From positions 558,358 to 622,357 of the forward strand of contig KV748220.1 in assembly GCA_001692895.1 (NCBI GenBank): DNA of 64,000 nt, given 5' to 3'. A program made the translations under genes and the position numbers. Source of the stretch: Cenococcum geophilum 1.58. Taxonomy: Eukaryota; Ascomycota; Dothideomycetes; Gloniales; Gloniaceae. Shown here in pieces: positions 12,650-24,284 of the stretch (positions within the stretch are counted from its first letter, which is position 1; the number at the start of each line of letters is the position of its first letter). The notes under the pieces are model-generated. The model was not told the origin of the DNA. It was given only the letters and a program-made list of their open reading frames with translations, and did no database searches.

Positions 12650-14490
12650 TCACGCCCCCTTCCGCCCATTCCCCGCAATCGCCACCACATTCCTCAACGT
12701 CCCAAACGGCAACACATCCGCGATCCTCCTCGCGCCCGAAAACAGCATGACCAGCCTATCCACGCCGCAGCCCCAGCCCCCGGTCGGCGGCATGCCCCAC
12801 CCCAGCGCCTCGATGTAGCTCTCGTCAACCGACACCCCGGCTTCCACTTTACCTTGCTGGTACTGCAGCTGCTGCTCGAACTTGCGGCGCTGCTCAAAGG
12901 GCGAATTTTCCTCTTCGTACGCGTTGACGTATTCGCGGCCGCGGATGAAAAGCTCGACGCGTGCGGAGACGAGCTGATTGGTGGTGGGATCGAGGTAGGA
13001 TTTGGAGAGCGGGGAGAGTGGCTCTGGGTGGTGTGTTATGAACGTTGGGACAGTGCAGAGGGGCTCAATGTATAGTTCTGAGAGGGTGTCGAGGAGGCGA
13101 GGGACATTGGGGTTGGATGGAAGGGTGATGTTGAGCTCAGAGAAAAGAGATAGAAGCTCGGTCTGGGCGGTGGGGGATGAGAGGTCCGGCAAACTGCGGT
13201 TGATGGAGGATTCGATTGTTGGGATGAAAGGGAGGCGTTGGAAAGGGGAGCTGAAGTCGATGTCAGGTGGCGACAGTGAAGTGAGTTCAGTGGCCTTGAG
13301 ATCTTGGGCCATTACTGCCATTTGTTGCAAGAGTCTTTCGGTCTTGGAAATAAGGTCCTCAAGATGTGCCCCGACCTCGTAGAACTCGCAGATTGTAAAT
13401 TCTGGGTTGTGGGTAGCATCCACACCTAGATCTCAGGAATTAGCAAAGCCAGCATAGAAACACCTTGAGCGCTCACCTTCATTTCTGAAGACACGACCAA
13501 GCTCAAAAACTTTCTCATTCCCAGCAATGACTAGTCTCTTAAGATACAGCTCTGGAGCTATCCTGAGCCGTAATGTGGTGTTTGATAGTTCACTGGCCTC
13601 TGTCTCGAATGGCCTTGCGATAGCACCTCCAGCGCCTGCATCAAACATGGGTGTCTCAACCTGGATGAAGCCATCCTGTAAAAAGTATTTTTGCAGCAGT
13701 TGGTAGATGTGACTCCGTAAGTGGAGAACATCTCCTCGTTGGCGATTGACCAATTGGTGGACATGTGGATGCCGTGTCAATGTCTCTGGATCTTCGATTG
13801 TTGAAGGTATTTGATGCAAGGACGGTGAAAGAGCTTGTGGAAGTTCTGTTGCAAGGATAGAGAGTTCACCACTCGTAGTCCTCGTGGGATGCCCTATGAT
13901 TGCTAATGTCCGTTAGACATGTAATACTATGGAGAATGAGCAAAACTCACAGAACCAATCACCCTTTCGGGCAACTTGTTTGAATTGTTTGAACTGCTCA
14001 ATGGCTACACCATGATCGGCGAGGACTTTAAAATCACAGTAGCCTTGAACTTTTCCATCCTGACGTTCAATATCGACGAAAGCTAACTTTGAACCTGCGG
14101 GGCGCAGAGACCGCACTCTTCCTAGAGCTGTCAGCCCCACACCTACTCCGACATTTCTTGCGGCTATATACCAAAGATCTCAACTGTTGTATCTTTTTTA
14201 GTGCCTTGTACCATGTCGTAAGCGTCGTGGAAGGCTTTAGGCGTCAATCGTTCGACTCCAGGCTTCTCCTTCAATCGTGGATGATACCTTCGGAGGTCTC
14301 CAGCTTTCTTCAGCTGTGCTAGACGTTTTTCTACATCATGGCTTAAGGATGGGGAAGTATGGTCAACCTCAACAAGAGTTTGGGCAAATCGTCGTTGGAT
14401 AGAGCAGTACAGTTGGGCATGTTCGGCACTCGTTGTTGGCTTGAAGCTTCTGGAAAGATATGGTCGGAGAAACCGACAATTCCTGCTCAT
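12650..14490 (-). CDS. MSK1: Mitochondrial lysyl-tRNA synthetase (class II)
   Basis: Charges mitochondrial tRNA-Lys. Exons (minus): 14490-14172, 14121-13951, 13902-13477, 13425-12650. Introns are 50, 48 and 51 nt with GTATAT, GTGAGT and GTGAGC donors; the sum is 563 codons in one frame. The start is MSRNCRFLRPYL, giving an Arg/Ser-rich presequence expected for mitochondria; the reading frame is open further upstream but has no earlier ATG. The N-terminal OB fold reads FGRVRSLRPAGSKLAFVDI. Class II motif 2 is FELGRVFRNEG and motif 3 is GWGCGVDRLVMLFSG. The length fits fungal Msk1. Divergent neighbour is TIM10, another mitochondrial gene. The function is secure from the motifs; the first intron was chosen because its CTGAC branch site and CTCTAG acceptor restore the OB-fold text. 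Confidence 0.93.
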
Positions 14491-14813
14491 ACTGTTATTT
14501 ATCAGCTTCGGCCCATTCAATTATACGAGACAGCAATAGATAACAAATTGGAAAGTAGTCAGTCGATGTGAGTAGTTACAATCAAGCGTATGAAGAATCA
14601 TACGTCATTCGCAACGGTTCTTAATAATCAATTCATCATAAGACTTTCGCTATAGAATAGTGGAGCAAATAGATCCGGCATACCTGTTCCTTGGGCTCTA
14701 TTGATGCTGTTGTAAGAGAATGAAGAGTGGATGAGGTCGCTTTGAAACATCTATTAGAATTTCGTGTGCACGTGGAGTGGATGGTCCAAGCTCCCACATC
14801 ACCTTGAGAGCCC
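14491..14813. promoter_or_regulatory. Shared upstream region of lysyl-tRNA synthetase and TIM10
   Basis: About 320 bp between two divergent nuclear genes for mitochondrial proteins, so a bidirectional promoter is likely. No specific operator was identified. Confidence 0.45.
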
Positions 14814-15014
14814 ACAAGGCCAACACCATCCACCAATTCTATCCTCCTCTCCACTTAAGGCTCACTAAATTTCCAACATGACAAGGCCAACACCATCCAC
14901 CAATTCTATCCTCCTCTCCACTTAAGGCTCACTAAATTTCCAACATGACAAGGCCAACACCATCCACCAATTCTATCCTCCTCTCCACTTAAGGCTCACT
15001 AAATTTCCAACATG
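14814..15014 (+). repeat. Three exact 67-bp tandem copies covering the TIM10 leader and start codon
   Basis: Copies lie at 14814-14880, 14881-14947 and 14948-15014. They are identical, start ACAAGGCCAAC and end TTCCAACATG. The ATG closing the third copy is the TIM10 start. The ATGs closing copies one and two open identical 15-codon upstream ORFs (14878-14925 and 14945-14992, both ending TAA), out of the way of the main frame. Confidence 0.95.
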
Positions 15015-15379
15015 TCGTTCCTTTTCGGCGGTCGGCCGCAGATCTCTTCGGAGCAGAAGATTGCTCAGGCAGAGGCAGAGATTGACATGGTCTCTGATAT
15101 GTTCAGCCGGTAATCCATTTCTCTCTGTGTTTCCTCCCAAACATTAAATTATATGCTATCTTTATAATTGCACTCAAGCTAACTATCAGCCGCAGCCTCG
15201 TTCAATCTTGCTCAAAAAAATGCCTGGACAAAGACTACCGCGAAGCCGACCTCAACAAAGGCGAATCGGTCTGCCTCGACCGCTGTGTCTCCAAGTTTTT
15301 CGAAGTAAACGTTAAAGTCAGCGAGAAAATGCAAGGGGAGGCAAGTCAAAACAAGGCCGGAGGCATGTTCAGCATGTAA
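15012..15379 (+). CDS. TIM10: Mitochondrial intermembrane-space chaperone Tim10
   Basis: Small Tim that, with Tim9, escorts hydrophobic carrier precursors across the intermembrane space to the TIM22 complex. Exons 15012-15109 and 15196-15379, joined over an 86-nt intron with branch GCTAAC; 93 residues. The twin CX3C signature is present at C38-KK-C42 and C59-C63 (CSKKC, CLDRC), and [14 protein letters not shown] follows as in fungal Tim10. The acceptor after CCGCAG gives FSRLVQSC, which matches the family better than the one a few bases earlier, which would add two residues. The leader carries the tandem triplication and two upstream ORFs described separately, which could lower translation if the duplication is real. 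Confidence 0.95.
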
Positions 15380-16479
15380 AGCGGGCTAATGGCATATTAC
15401 TTTAACTCTGGCGTCCGGGGAAGAAAACTTGTGGAGCGGTATGATAGAAGATATGGAGGTCCCGATTCAAGTGGATACTCGGCTTGTTGGATCGGGGAAG
15501 ACCTGGAGGATCAGTTTTGGTCCGGATATTGTATAGCCGGATATTGTATAGGACGGTCCACGTCGATGGTTGCACTTAATGATTCATCTATTTCTGGCTC
15601 TCGGCTCTACTCATGGGGATAGTCCAGTTTCAGTGGACGGGGTGTGTGTATAATTAGCTTACAAGTCTGTAATGAGATATAACGTTATTCATATCGTTAC
15701 CGATTGTTCCAATATTATTCCATATGCCCTGTAGCCTCCCGGTTATGTCTCCATGTTAAAATATATGAGTTTCTTATATATATTCGGTCCCAAAGTCCTT
15801 CTAATGCCCATTAAAGACCCTGTGGCGTGCAAGGACCAAAGGTATGGCGCTTCGCGTGCACGCCTTATGAATAGAGCTCAATACCAACGTAAAGTAGAAC
15901 TGTTTCTCGTTTGATTTACATTGTTTTATTATACATATATCGTGGCATTTGTATGCTTTCATCAGAATGCTAATGTGAAGAACATAGAAGCTCGCCTCCG
16001 CATCATCGCAAATATCGTTTTCGTAGCTCCGGATAGCATAGCTTAACAGAGAATTACTTTGATTCCATCCTATGACCCGCCTATTCTTCAAAGAGCCTTC
16101 AATCATGAAGTCATTTTCGGTCAATCATAAGTGGGTCAAACGAAAGTGATAAAGCCTAAACGCAGATGTACCCCAACCAGCGAAGAGCAAAAATGTAGCC
16201 ACGACAGAGACATGGATATGAAACACAGATAACGCAAGAGAAGAGGACATTTCCCCCATCATCGACAAGTGAAATGATTTTCTTTTGATAACTTGAAACA
16301 GGACATAAAAGGATCTGAATTAATGTAACATGAATTGGGTACCTTCCGAGGTGATGGTTGTCAAGAAACAAGGTCCGATACGAATGTCCAGTTGGAAGCC
16401 GCAAGGGTAGTATTGCCTCACTGTACGAGATTGTCTAGTTTGGCCACATAGTAGGCTGTCAAACACATGACTTGGTTAA
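15380..16479. other. Intergenic between convergent genes
   Basis: 1.1 kb between the ends of TIM10 and the large minus-strand gene. A few short open frames on either strand show no family resemblance or fungal codon pattern. A small direct repeat, CCGGATATTGTATA, occurs twice near 15523-15550. Confidence 0.5.
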
Positions 16480-19400
16480 TTAGTGCTTATTGTGACCCGA
16501 CTGATCGCCACGCCGGCCGGCTTTGCGTGCTTCGGACAGTCGCAAGAGGCTCTTAGTGCCTTCTCCGGGGCCCGTACCTTTTCCCATCATCTGACGAATC
16601 TGCTTTACAGCAAGTTGGGCCAATTCCGACTGGTATTTAGCTTCTACAGCATTTGCCCTGGCCTCTTGTGCATGTATCTCAGCACGCTTTGCATTCTCTA
16701 CCGTGCTCATAATTATCTGATGAAGTCGATCAGTAAATGTATATTTCAAGGCTAGATAAAGCTAAAGCTACGTACCTCCGCGACATTAAGAAGCCTGAAA
16801 CGCTCAACGGCACCACTAGGCAAAGTGTTTGCTGCTTCCCGAACGTATCTGACGAGAGAAGGAGTTTTAGAGGAAAGATCCGAAGCCGGAGATTCTGGAA
16901 TGGGCGAGTTGACCATAGCTCGAACATGCGAGCCTTGGTTAGTGGGAGAAGAAGCGTCTTTTTTCGCAGGGGTAGGCGTTGGTGTTCGCCCACCGCGAGA
17001 AGTCACTATCCGCTGGAAAGTCGCAGGTAGTCGACCGTTCCTCGCCACTGAGCTTCCATCTGGAGTAAAGTTAGATCTAGGCTTAGCTAGTTCCTTGTTT
17101 TCAGTTAATTTTAGAATATTATTGCTACCGTGCTTGTGAAAGAAATTGCGGATAGACATAGCAATCTTAGCCTTCGACATAGACCCGCAATCGGTGTAGG
17201 CCTTGGAAGAGAAGGTGGCTTGAGAATATCTAGGTTTGTGATGACCCATCCCAGCTGTCTTGAAGTCGCTTGACAGGCGAGAATCCGTGATTCGCTCAGG
17301 AATTTGATCGGGGGATGCACAAACACCAGGAACAAAGGTAGAGCGATGCGATGAATATTCTGCATTCGACGCACGAAGAGATCCTGGTTGGAGCCGAGAC
17401 GGATAATCAATCGGGCTTTGTTCCTTCCGTGATGCCCGCGGGTGATTAATTGATAAAGGCAATTCTGGGTTAGTTTTCTCCTGTCCATTGTGGATCATGT
17501 TCTTGTGTTCAGGCGGGAGTGGTATGAAATTACTCTGGGCAGTTGAGGCCTTCCAGGAGTTGGTGGGAGGCGCACTGACTTTATGGGTTTCAGATCTAGA
17601 GACGCTATTCACTGCTAGGTTTGGTGCCAGTTCGGGGGAAGACTGGGATTCTGAGCTTCTGTCACGTTCCGACTCCTTTGAGCTGGCCATAGAGCTAGAG
17701 TTCACTTTGGCACGCCTAGCTGAGGCGAATGAGGAACTTCTTGATGGATGAACCCCAAGGCTACTAACATGTCTTTGTTCGACTGGAGAACTTTCTTCGG
17801 AGTTCGTGGGATTTCTGCATTGGTGCTGAGCCTGCTTTGAGGTGGCTTGGTGATTCCTCGTGTCCTCTCGACGGTTCTCAGGGCCCAGAATCGGCTGTCT
17901 AGCACTTATCCCAAAGCTAGTTTGCATCACTTTTGATGCTTGATTCGCCGGTGGACTCTTCCGTGGTTGCTTTCGACTATTTGGTATTCCTGTACGTGGT
18001 TCCGCAGTTTGAGGAGAGGCTGGCTTTCCTTGCTGACCGTCCCGTCCCACTGTCTGGCGAGAACCATTTTGAACTGCTTGACGGTACAGATCCGTGTGGA
18101 TAGAAGGCACATCTGGCATGCCACTCGATTCGCCGAGGATAATATTATCTGCTTCTTCGTGAATTGTCAATACCGCCCCCAAGCCAGACTTGAGAGAATG
18201 GGCAGACAAACGCTTGACGCGAGCACCTGATGTTCGACTCTCCATACTCGCGCGGGAAGCGAGATCAACTTCGTCAAAAGATGCCGGGCTTAGTCTAGAT
18301 GCGCTTCTCGAAGCTGTAGAGGAAGCTCGAGGCAGAATACAGGGGGCCGTGCCAAATATATCCGAATGACGTTTCGGACCGTCGCGCATGGTAACAACTT
18401 CATCCGAGTCCATATCCGTGTTTGGTCCGTAGTCGTGGACCGTAGACTTTCCGCCAGACTCAGAGGAAGGCTTGTTATTGAGTAGAGGCCATCTTGTTTC
18501 GCCTGTAGAACTCACATTTGTAAACAATGCGGCTGACGGAGCCCTCACTGAAGACGATTCTCGTTCTAAGGGCTGAGCCATGGTAGGAGACGGATAATGC
18601 ATTAGTACAGGAATTGAGCTTCTCTTGCTTCCTGTGTCTGTGCGTAGCTGCTGGTCCCTCCCAGAATCGACGCCGGCGGCGTTACGATCAACTGTAGCTG
18701 TTTTAGAACCCAGACTAAGGGTAGGAATAGGAGCGCTATGTGTGTTACCAGAGACAGAAGACGTTCGGGAGCTAGAATGGAGCCTTGAGTCGGCGGTTTT
18801 GATATTAGTCGCTGAGACTCCAGTACTGGCAATTGAGTCAACCTCTGCATTCGGGGATGAAGAATCCATCCTGACACTGCTCCTACGGGACTCAAAATGA
18901 GCTAGCTTGGGCTTCATAGGAGTGTTGTCTAGTCGTCTACCACTCTTGTGTGGCAGTGGCCTCGCCATGAAGCCGGTAATCACACCAACCCCATCGGACC
19001 TATGGTTCGTAGCCCTCCCTCCCGACATTTGGTCGTGAAGGAACGATGTCCCAGACAAAGCCGAAGGGACTATTCCACATTCGCTTTTCGTCAAGCTATC
19101 AGCAGAAGTACTTGGTGAAACATCCAGCTATAAAATGTTAACACAGGAGAACCCCTTAGGACATGAGTGTAGTAAAAAGAAACGCCGTGGAACGTAAATC
19201 GACTTAGCACAGTATAATGACGGGAAAGGGAGGAAGCTAAGATTCTGGAACTCACAGTCAAGTGCATTTGAGGAGCACGACCAGTGGCCGCAACATTTAG
19301 GGGTTGTTTGTTCGTATTTCCCCGAGCTGTTCGAGCCTGATTCTCTTTGCCTCCAGTTGTCTCCTTCATACGCTTGCCTATAGGACAAGGGGTATTGAGT

Positions 19401-20202
19401 CTGTTGACTGAATTATGGTCCTTAGCCCTGGCTGTAGGGGGATTATTACTGGCAGGTTTTGGCCCTTGATCAAATTTCTGCCTGATTCGGTTCAAATTGG
19501 AAAATTGTGGAATTGGATGCTGGTCAGCAAATTTCTTCAAAGTACCTGGAGTTGAAGCCTTTTCGGGATATAATGCGGGCCACTCCTGCTCTTGAGGTGT
19601 ACCTGCAGCCATCTTCAGAGGCTTTTCCGAAGCGTCAAGAAGGGTTCGACTCAGCTTAGTAGGACTGGCATTAGTTGTGACCCGAACTATAGGCGGAAAC
19701 GGCAAAGGTTTATCAGTAGGAATTACGGGAGCTGTTCTGCTGGCTGCTGCTGCGGCCTTGACGGACAGTCAGTGAGTATAAACCCTTTTCAGGGGCCAGA
19801 GAAGTTTACCGTGTTTGAAGAATCAGTTCTGCCTGGGACTCTCGCCTGTTCAGAAGCTCCCTTTGGAGTATGCCCATCAGTGTTGGCACGCGTGAGACCG
19901 ACACGCTGCGCCGCTGTAGAAACCCATTCTTTTGTACTATCCCTAGGCAATGAGTTCGGCGTAGCGGCTCCATGTGGAAATTTCGATGTAACCGTTGGCG
20001 TTCGAGAGTTCATAGACGAGGCAGTGCTATCCATGAAATGCTGTGGAGGACAATTTGTCGGCTGTGTTTTACGAGCAGGAGAACCCCCACTAGGAAATCG
20101 TGAATAAGGAGACAATTTTAAGTTGCGAATAGAAGATCTCTTCGAGGATTGGACTACGACGCGTCGTTGGTTGTGACTGATGTCAGTGAGCGGATTAAAC
20201 AT
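16480..20202 (-). CDS. Uncharacterised large Ser-rich protein with C-terminal coiled coil
   Basis: Exons (minus): 20202-19810, 19756-19256, 19127-16776, 16716-16480. Introns are 53, 128 and 59 nt with GTAAAC, GTGAGT and GTACGT donors; every exon is a multiple of three, 1160 residues in all. Most of the protein is Ser/Pro/Arg/Asn-rich and looks disordered. The only ordered part seems to be the last 100 residues: a helical stretch (AANTLPSGAVERFRLLNVAE) leading into an Ala/Glu-rich coiled coil (NAKRAEIHAQEARANAVEAK). Such long disordered fungal proteins often have cytoskeletal or septum roles, but I see nothing that decides a function. No signal peptide or membrane segment. The start is the first ATG of the frame and is the least certain part. 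Confidence 0.8.
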
Positions 20203-21626
20203 CGTTGAACGCAGCAGTTCATTGATGCAATTCGTCTCGCAGACACACGGACAGTTTTTGGAAGACGAATGGAAATTACGAAACCAATTGAAATCCTAAA
20301 AGAGTGAAATGGGGTAGAATGGTGAAGGGAGGGAGAACTTGACAGCTCGAAGACTTAACGCCTGTTTTGTTTGCGCTTGACGCGTTATTAGACTTTGGCT
20401 TTTATTCACTCTAGGACATCAAATCAAGAAAATTCACTGAGGAAGAAGTCTTGGCAGCGCTCGCATTCTGACATTCATAATGGAGCCGCCTTCAGTGAGA
20501 TCCGCCACCAGGCGCACAAGAGACTCTTCTTACAAGGATTGACGTACGTTTGCACCCAGAGACGGAAGCATGCAGGCACAATACATCGATGAAACAAGGT
20601 ACCGAGATCCACGAACCCTTGATAGAGACGCTAAAACACTCGCGTTCATCGGCGCCGAGAGCTTGTCTTGTTTGTCGAACTCTACCTAGGTAGTTTTCGT
20701 GATGGAGTTCCATCCTCCACTACCGCCGTCTAAACTGCGAAACCTCGACCTTCCCAATATTATGGATAGGGGAATTATGCCCACAGGCAATCCAGTGTAA
20801 CAATCACATTCTCTTCACATAGATTAGCTCGGTCTAATGCGCTAAACACTGCTCTAAACGTTTGCGACTACGCGTGCATAAGGTGGGTATCCGATCAAGG
20901 TGTGTGGCCAGTTAGATGAAGAAACCAGGCATGAAATGAAATATCCCTTCCCAAGACTCCGTAAAAACTACACTAGTTACTGCATTATTTATGGTGTGAT
21001 TATAGACTTTGTTGCAAAAGAAGAGTGAAAGGGAGGTAAGGGAGATAAGGTATTTGATGGATGAGGAGAAGGGGAGATACGTGCAAACGGACTTGAAGAT
21101 TGCGGATTTCCCGCGAGCAGTTCCAGGGTTTGATCAGCCATTTTCGTCAGACCTTTGAACATCTTCGGACGCCTTGCCGCAGCTCAGAAACGATAGTGAA
21201 AGGAGAAGAAAGCATGCTTTTGCGGTATGTATAGTATTAAGACTTTCCTCTTCGAAATCTATTCTAGAGTGGATAACTCACCGAAGCACGACCCGCTCAG
21301 TCATTGCCGCTATAGATACGTCTTGGATAGGCGGGCGAAGAAGCTCAATGCATCATATGCAAAGAGAACCAATAATTTTCTAGAGGTTTCATTAGAACCT
21401 TACTGCAATTATCGTGCCGTGTGCCGTAATGAGCTGTGAGGAAACTGGCACGGCTGGCCTGCGGCCTTAATTCTAGCGAAGGCCGAGCGGGGAAAAGTTC
21501 ATCCGGCCTCTCCAAATCGAGATTCTGTATTCTGTCATTTCAAGCTTCCTAAGACGTCAATGAGTATCCAAGGCTGGGGAAGAGGAGATATTGAGCTTGA
21601 TTTCACTCTTTCTACTTAAATTCATT
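20203..21626. promoter_or_regulatory. Divergent intergenic region upstream of GWT1
   Basis: 1.4 kb between divergent genes. It must hold both promoters, but I recognise no specific site, RNA gene or repeat in it. Short open frames in it look random. Confidence 0.4.
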
Positions 21627-23224
21627 ATGGCGAAAAACTACAAGGCCATGAAAGAGGCTTTCGTGTCGAATCACACCGGGAGCTCTGTCTCGGAAATTAA
21701 TTATGTTACTCTCGTCGCTCCTGTATTACACACCTTCAAGCATGAGAAGATTCCTTTACTAATTACCTTGCTAATAGTCCACGGTGCTGTTGTGGTCAGT
21801 TCTTCAATCGCGACTACGCCTGTTCACTCCTTACAACCCGTCAGCAATTTTGATCGACTTCCTGCTAAACTGTGCTGCAATACTATTCGCTACGACCATA
21901 TACTCTTCGGCGCCAGCACTCCTTAATCTGCTTCTCCTGCTCCCTGCGCTATCGGTGTACCTCACATCCACATCACCGCCGAAGCAAACAAAGCCCCGAC
22001 CGCCAACGCAATCCAATGCCTCGTCCCAATCCACGCAACCTCCTTTCCCTGTCAAACCATTTGTGACGAACTATAGAGGGACTATGATGGTGGTGACTTG
22101 CGTAGCTATACTGGCGGTCGATTTTCGGATCTTCCCTCGACGGTATGCAAAGGTGGAAAACTGGGGTACCTCGCTGATGGACATGGGAGTGGGCTCCTTC
22201 GTCTTCTCTGCCGGAGTAGTCTCTGCTCGGTCAATTTGGAAGGGCCAGTTAAGCAAGAAGTCGACGCCATTGTTCAGAAGACTGGCAGCTTCTGTAAAGC
22301 ATTCTCTACCTCTTTTGGTTTTGGGCGTCATCCGGCTCTATAGCGTCAAAGGTCTAGATTACGCCGAACATGTTACTGAATACGGAGTGCATTGGAACTT
22401 CTTCTTTACTCTAGGCTTTTTACCGCCATTTGTCGCTATATTCCAATCAGCATTCAGCATTATCCCCTCATATGCAATACTATCATGTCTGCTAGGCATT
22501 GCGTATGAAGCTGCTTTGGATTTCACCGACCTGAAGGCATTTATTATCACAGCACCACGCACTAACCTTCTGTCACAAAATCGTGAGGGCATTTTCTCAT
22601 TTTTTGGTTATCTAGCAATTTTTCTAGCTGGACAAGCCGCAGGCATGTACGTGCTACCCCGCCAGCAACAAATTGCAAGGGATGCCACGAGGCGAGAGAT
22701 TCTTCAGAAATCTACGCTGGCCCGCTTAGTCATGTGGACATTTATTTGGAGTTCCTTCTTCTTCTTTTCTACAAGTTATTATGGCCTAGGCCTTGGCCAT
22801 GTGGACATTTATTTGGAGTTCCTTCTTCTTCTTTTCTACAAGTTATTATGGCCTAGGCCTTGCCGTCTCACGCCGTCTAGCGAACTTACCGTACTTCCTC
22901 TGGGTGACCGCTTTCAACTGCGGACAAATTACTCTCTTCTGCGCGATTGAGTCGCTCTGTTTTCCAGACATCTATAAAACTGGAGATATCGAGACGGAAA
23001 AGAGAAAGTGTAAAGAAGCTACAAGCAGAGTCCTCCATGCCTTCAATCGCAATGGGCTTGCCATTTTCTTATTGGCAAACCTGTTAACCGGTTTGGTTAA
23101 TTTAACCTTGCCGACGTTGCACATGCGGCAGATGCAGTCGATGGGGGTTTTAGTGACGTATATCTCTATAGTATGCGGAGTTGCCCTGCTGTTAGATAGG
23201 CAGAACATTTCCATAAAGCTGTAG
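21627..23224 (+). CDS. GWT1: GPI-anchor inositol acyltransferase Gwt1, frame interrupted by a tandem duplication
   Basis: Acylates the inositol of glucosaminyl-phosphatidylinositol in the ER, an early step of GPI-anchor synthesis needed for cell-wall mannoproteins. Exons 21627-21722 and 21778-23224, with a 55-nt intron (branch ACTAAT). The start [18 protein letters not shown] and the string of hydrophobic segments are those of fungal Gwt1. At 22731-22862 a 65-bp segment is present twice with GC between (period 67), so the frame shifts: upstream it reads to [11 protein letters not shown]...YYGLGL and only the second copy continues into [19 protein letters not shown]. Counting one copy, the protein would be 491 residues, normal for the family. 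As the gene is normally essential, an assembly error or very recent lesion is likely. No GT-AG pair removes exactly one copy. Confidence 0.9.
22731..22862 (+). repeat. 65-bp exact direct repeat inside GWT1, period 67
   Basis: Copies at 22731-22795 and 22798-22862, starting CATGTGGACATTTATTTGG, separated by the two bases GC. The period of 67 is one more than a multiple of three and shifts the frame. Confidence 0.95.
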
Positions 23225-23450
23225 AATAGTGTAAATTAAGCCTGTCATACTCATATCATGTAACAATGACGTGTGTTAAAAATTCTGTGGATCTAAACTT
23301 GCGCAATGCGTCTCGCTTGGCCAAGACATTGGCTTCATTTCCCTATCGATCTCATGAAATCTCCACAAAATCAACAATGACCAAGGTCTCACGCCTTCAA
23401 GAGTTCCTCACACACTCCACTAACCCTCTAAAGCACTAACCACGCCCTCT

Positions 23451-24284
23451 ATGTCTACGCCAACAGCGAAACGGCGCCGCCTAGACAACGCGACGCGCAC
23501 TTTACACAAACCGTTCAAATCGCCCTTCCGTACGCCATTGAAGCCGCAAATCGCAGCAGAAGACTCATCCAAAACCGCAAACACGCCTAGTACCGTAGAT
23601 CACAGCCATGTAGTGCCCGTACAATCAACAGCCACCCCCACCAAACCGCTCCCCACCCGCCCCGCCGTATCCACACCCTCCACTCGCGCCAAAGCTTCCA
23701 CAGCGAGCACCAAGCCCTCCACAACAAGCGCCCTCATTTCCCTCCGCACAGACATCCAGACCCTCACCCAAGCGTACCGCCTAGCGACCTCCACCACAGA
23801 CGCCGATCTGGAAGTGCTGATCGAGCGCTGGCGCGCCGCCAGCCGCGCTGCGGCCGAGGAGCTGTTCGCCAGCACGCGAGATAGGGTCAATAGGATGGGC
23901 GGGGTGGGAGCATGGCGAGAGAGGGAGAAGGAGCAGAGGGAGTGGAGGACAAAGTGGGAGAAAGAAGAGATGGAGGCGGAGCGAGGAGGTAGGGGCGAGG
24001 CGGAAGGGGAAGAAGAGGGAGAGGAGAGAAGGGAGAAGAGTGGCGAAAGAGAGTACGAGCGGGGTCGTGATAAGGATGAGCAGGAGGAGAAAGTGGAGGA
24101 GGGGAATGATGATGATGTGAGTGGTACAGGACTTTGGAGTTTGGGGGGGCGGGAAAGATGGGTCTTGTGTCTAGAAGTGGCTAATGTTTAGTAGTCGTTC
24201 ACGATGGACATGATGCTTAGGACACTTAACATCGATATTGACGTTATCGGGTACGATAGGCAAGGCCAGCGATGGGTTGGATGA
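23451..24284 (+). CDS. SFR1: Swi5-dependent recombination mediator, Sfr1/Mei5-like
   Basis: With Swi5, this family stimulates Rad51/Dmc1 strand exchange. Exons 23451-24116 and 24195-24284; the 78-nt intron has donor GTGAGT and acceptor TTTAGTAG; 251 residues. The N-terminus MSTPTAKRRRLDNATRTLHK followed by a short KPFKSPFRTPL block is a conserved box of fungal Sfr1/Dds20. The middle (LEVLIERWRAASRAAAEEL, then RDRVNRMGGVGAWRERE) is the conserved helix. An acidic low-complexity coiled coil (about residues 165-220) follows. The second exon supplies the conserved end FTMDMMLRTLNID and GYDRQGQRWVG. The later of two AGs was used because the earlier one leaves a stop. Confidence 0.88.

Noticed and set aside
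12257-12690. Overlapping open frames between the repeat block and the lysyl-tRNA synthetase gene
   Set aside because: Low-complexity leucine/serine text in opposite directions, no family features, and part overlaps the real gene.
12694-13382. Arg/Ser- and Val-rich frames opposite and beside the lysyl-tRNA synthetase exon
   Set aside because: They are shadows of the GC-rich exon; the aminoacyl-tRNA synthetase motifs fix the true frame.
14122-14171. An apparent frameshift between exons 1 and 2 of the lysyl-tRNA synthetase
   Set aside because: A 50-nt GTATAT...CTCTAG intron with a CTGAC branch site joins FG to RVRSLR in frame.
15801-16404. Minus-strand open frames of 107 and 82 codons after TIM10
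   Set aside because: Cys/His-scattered text without any domain, no plausible start or splice signals.
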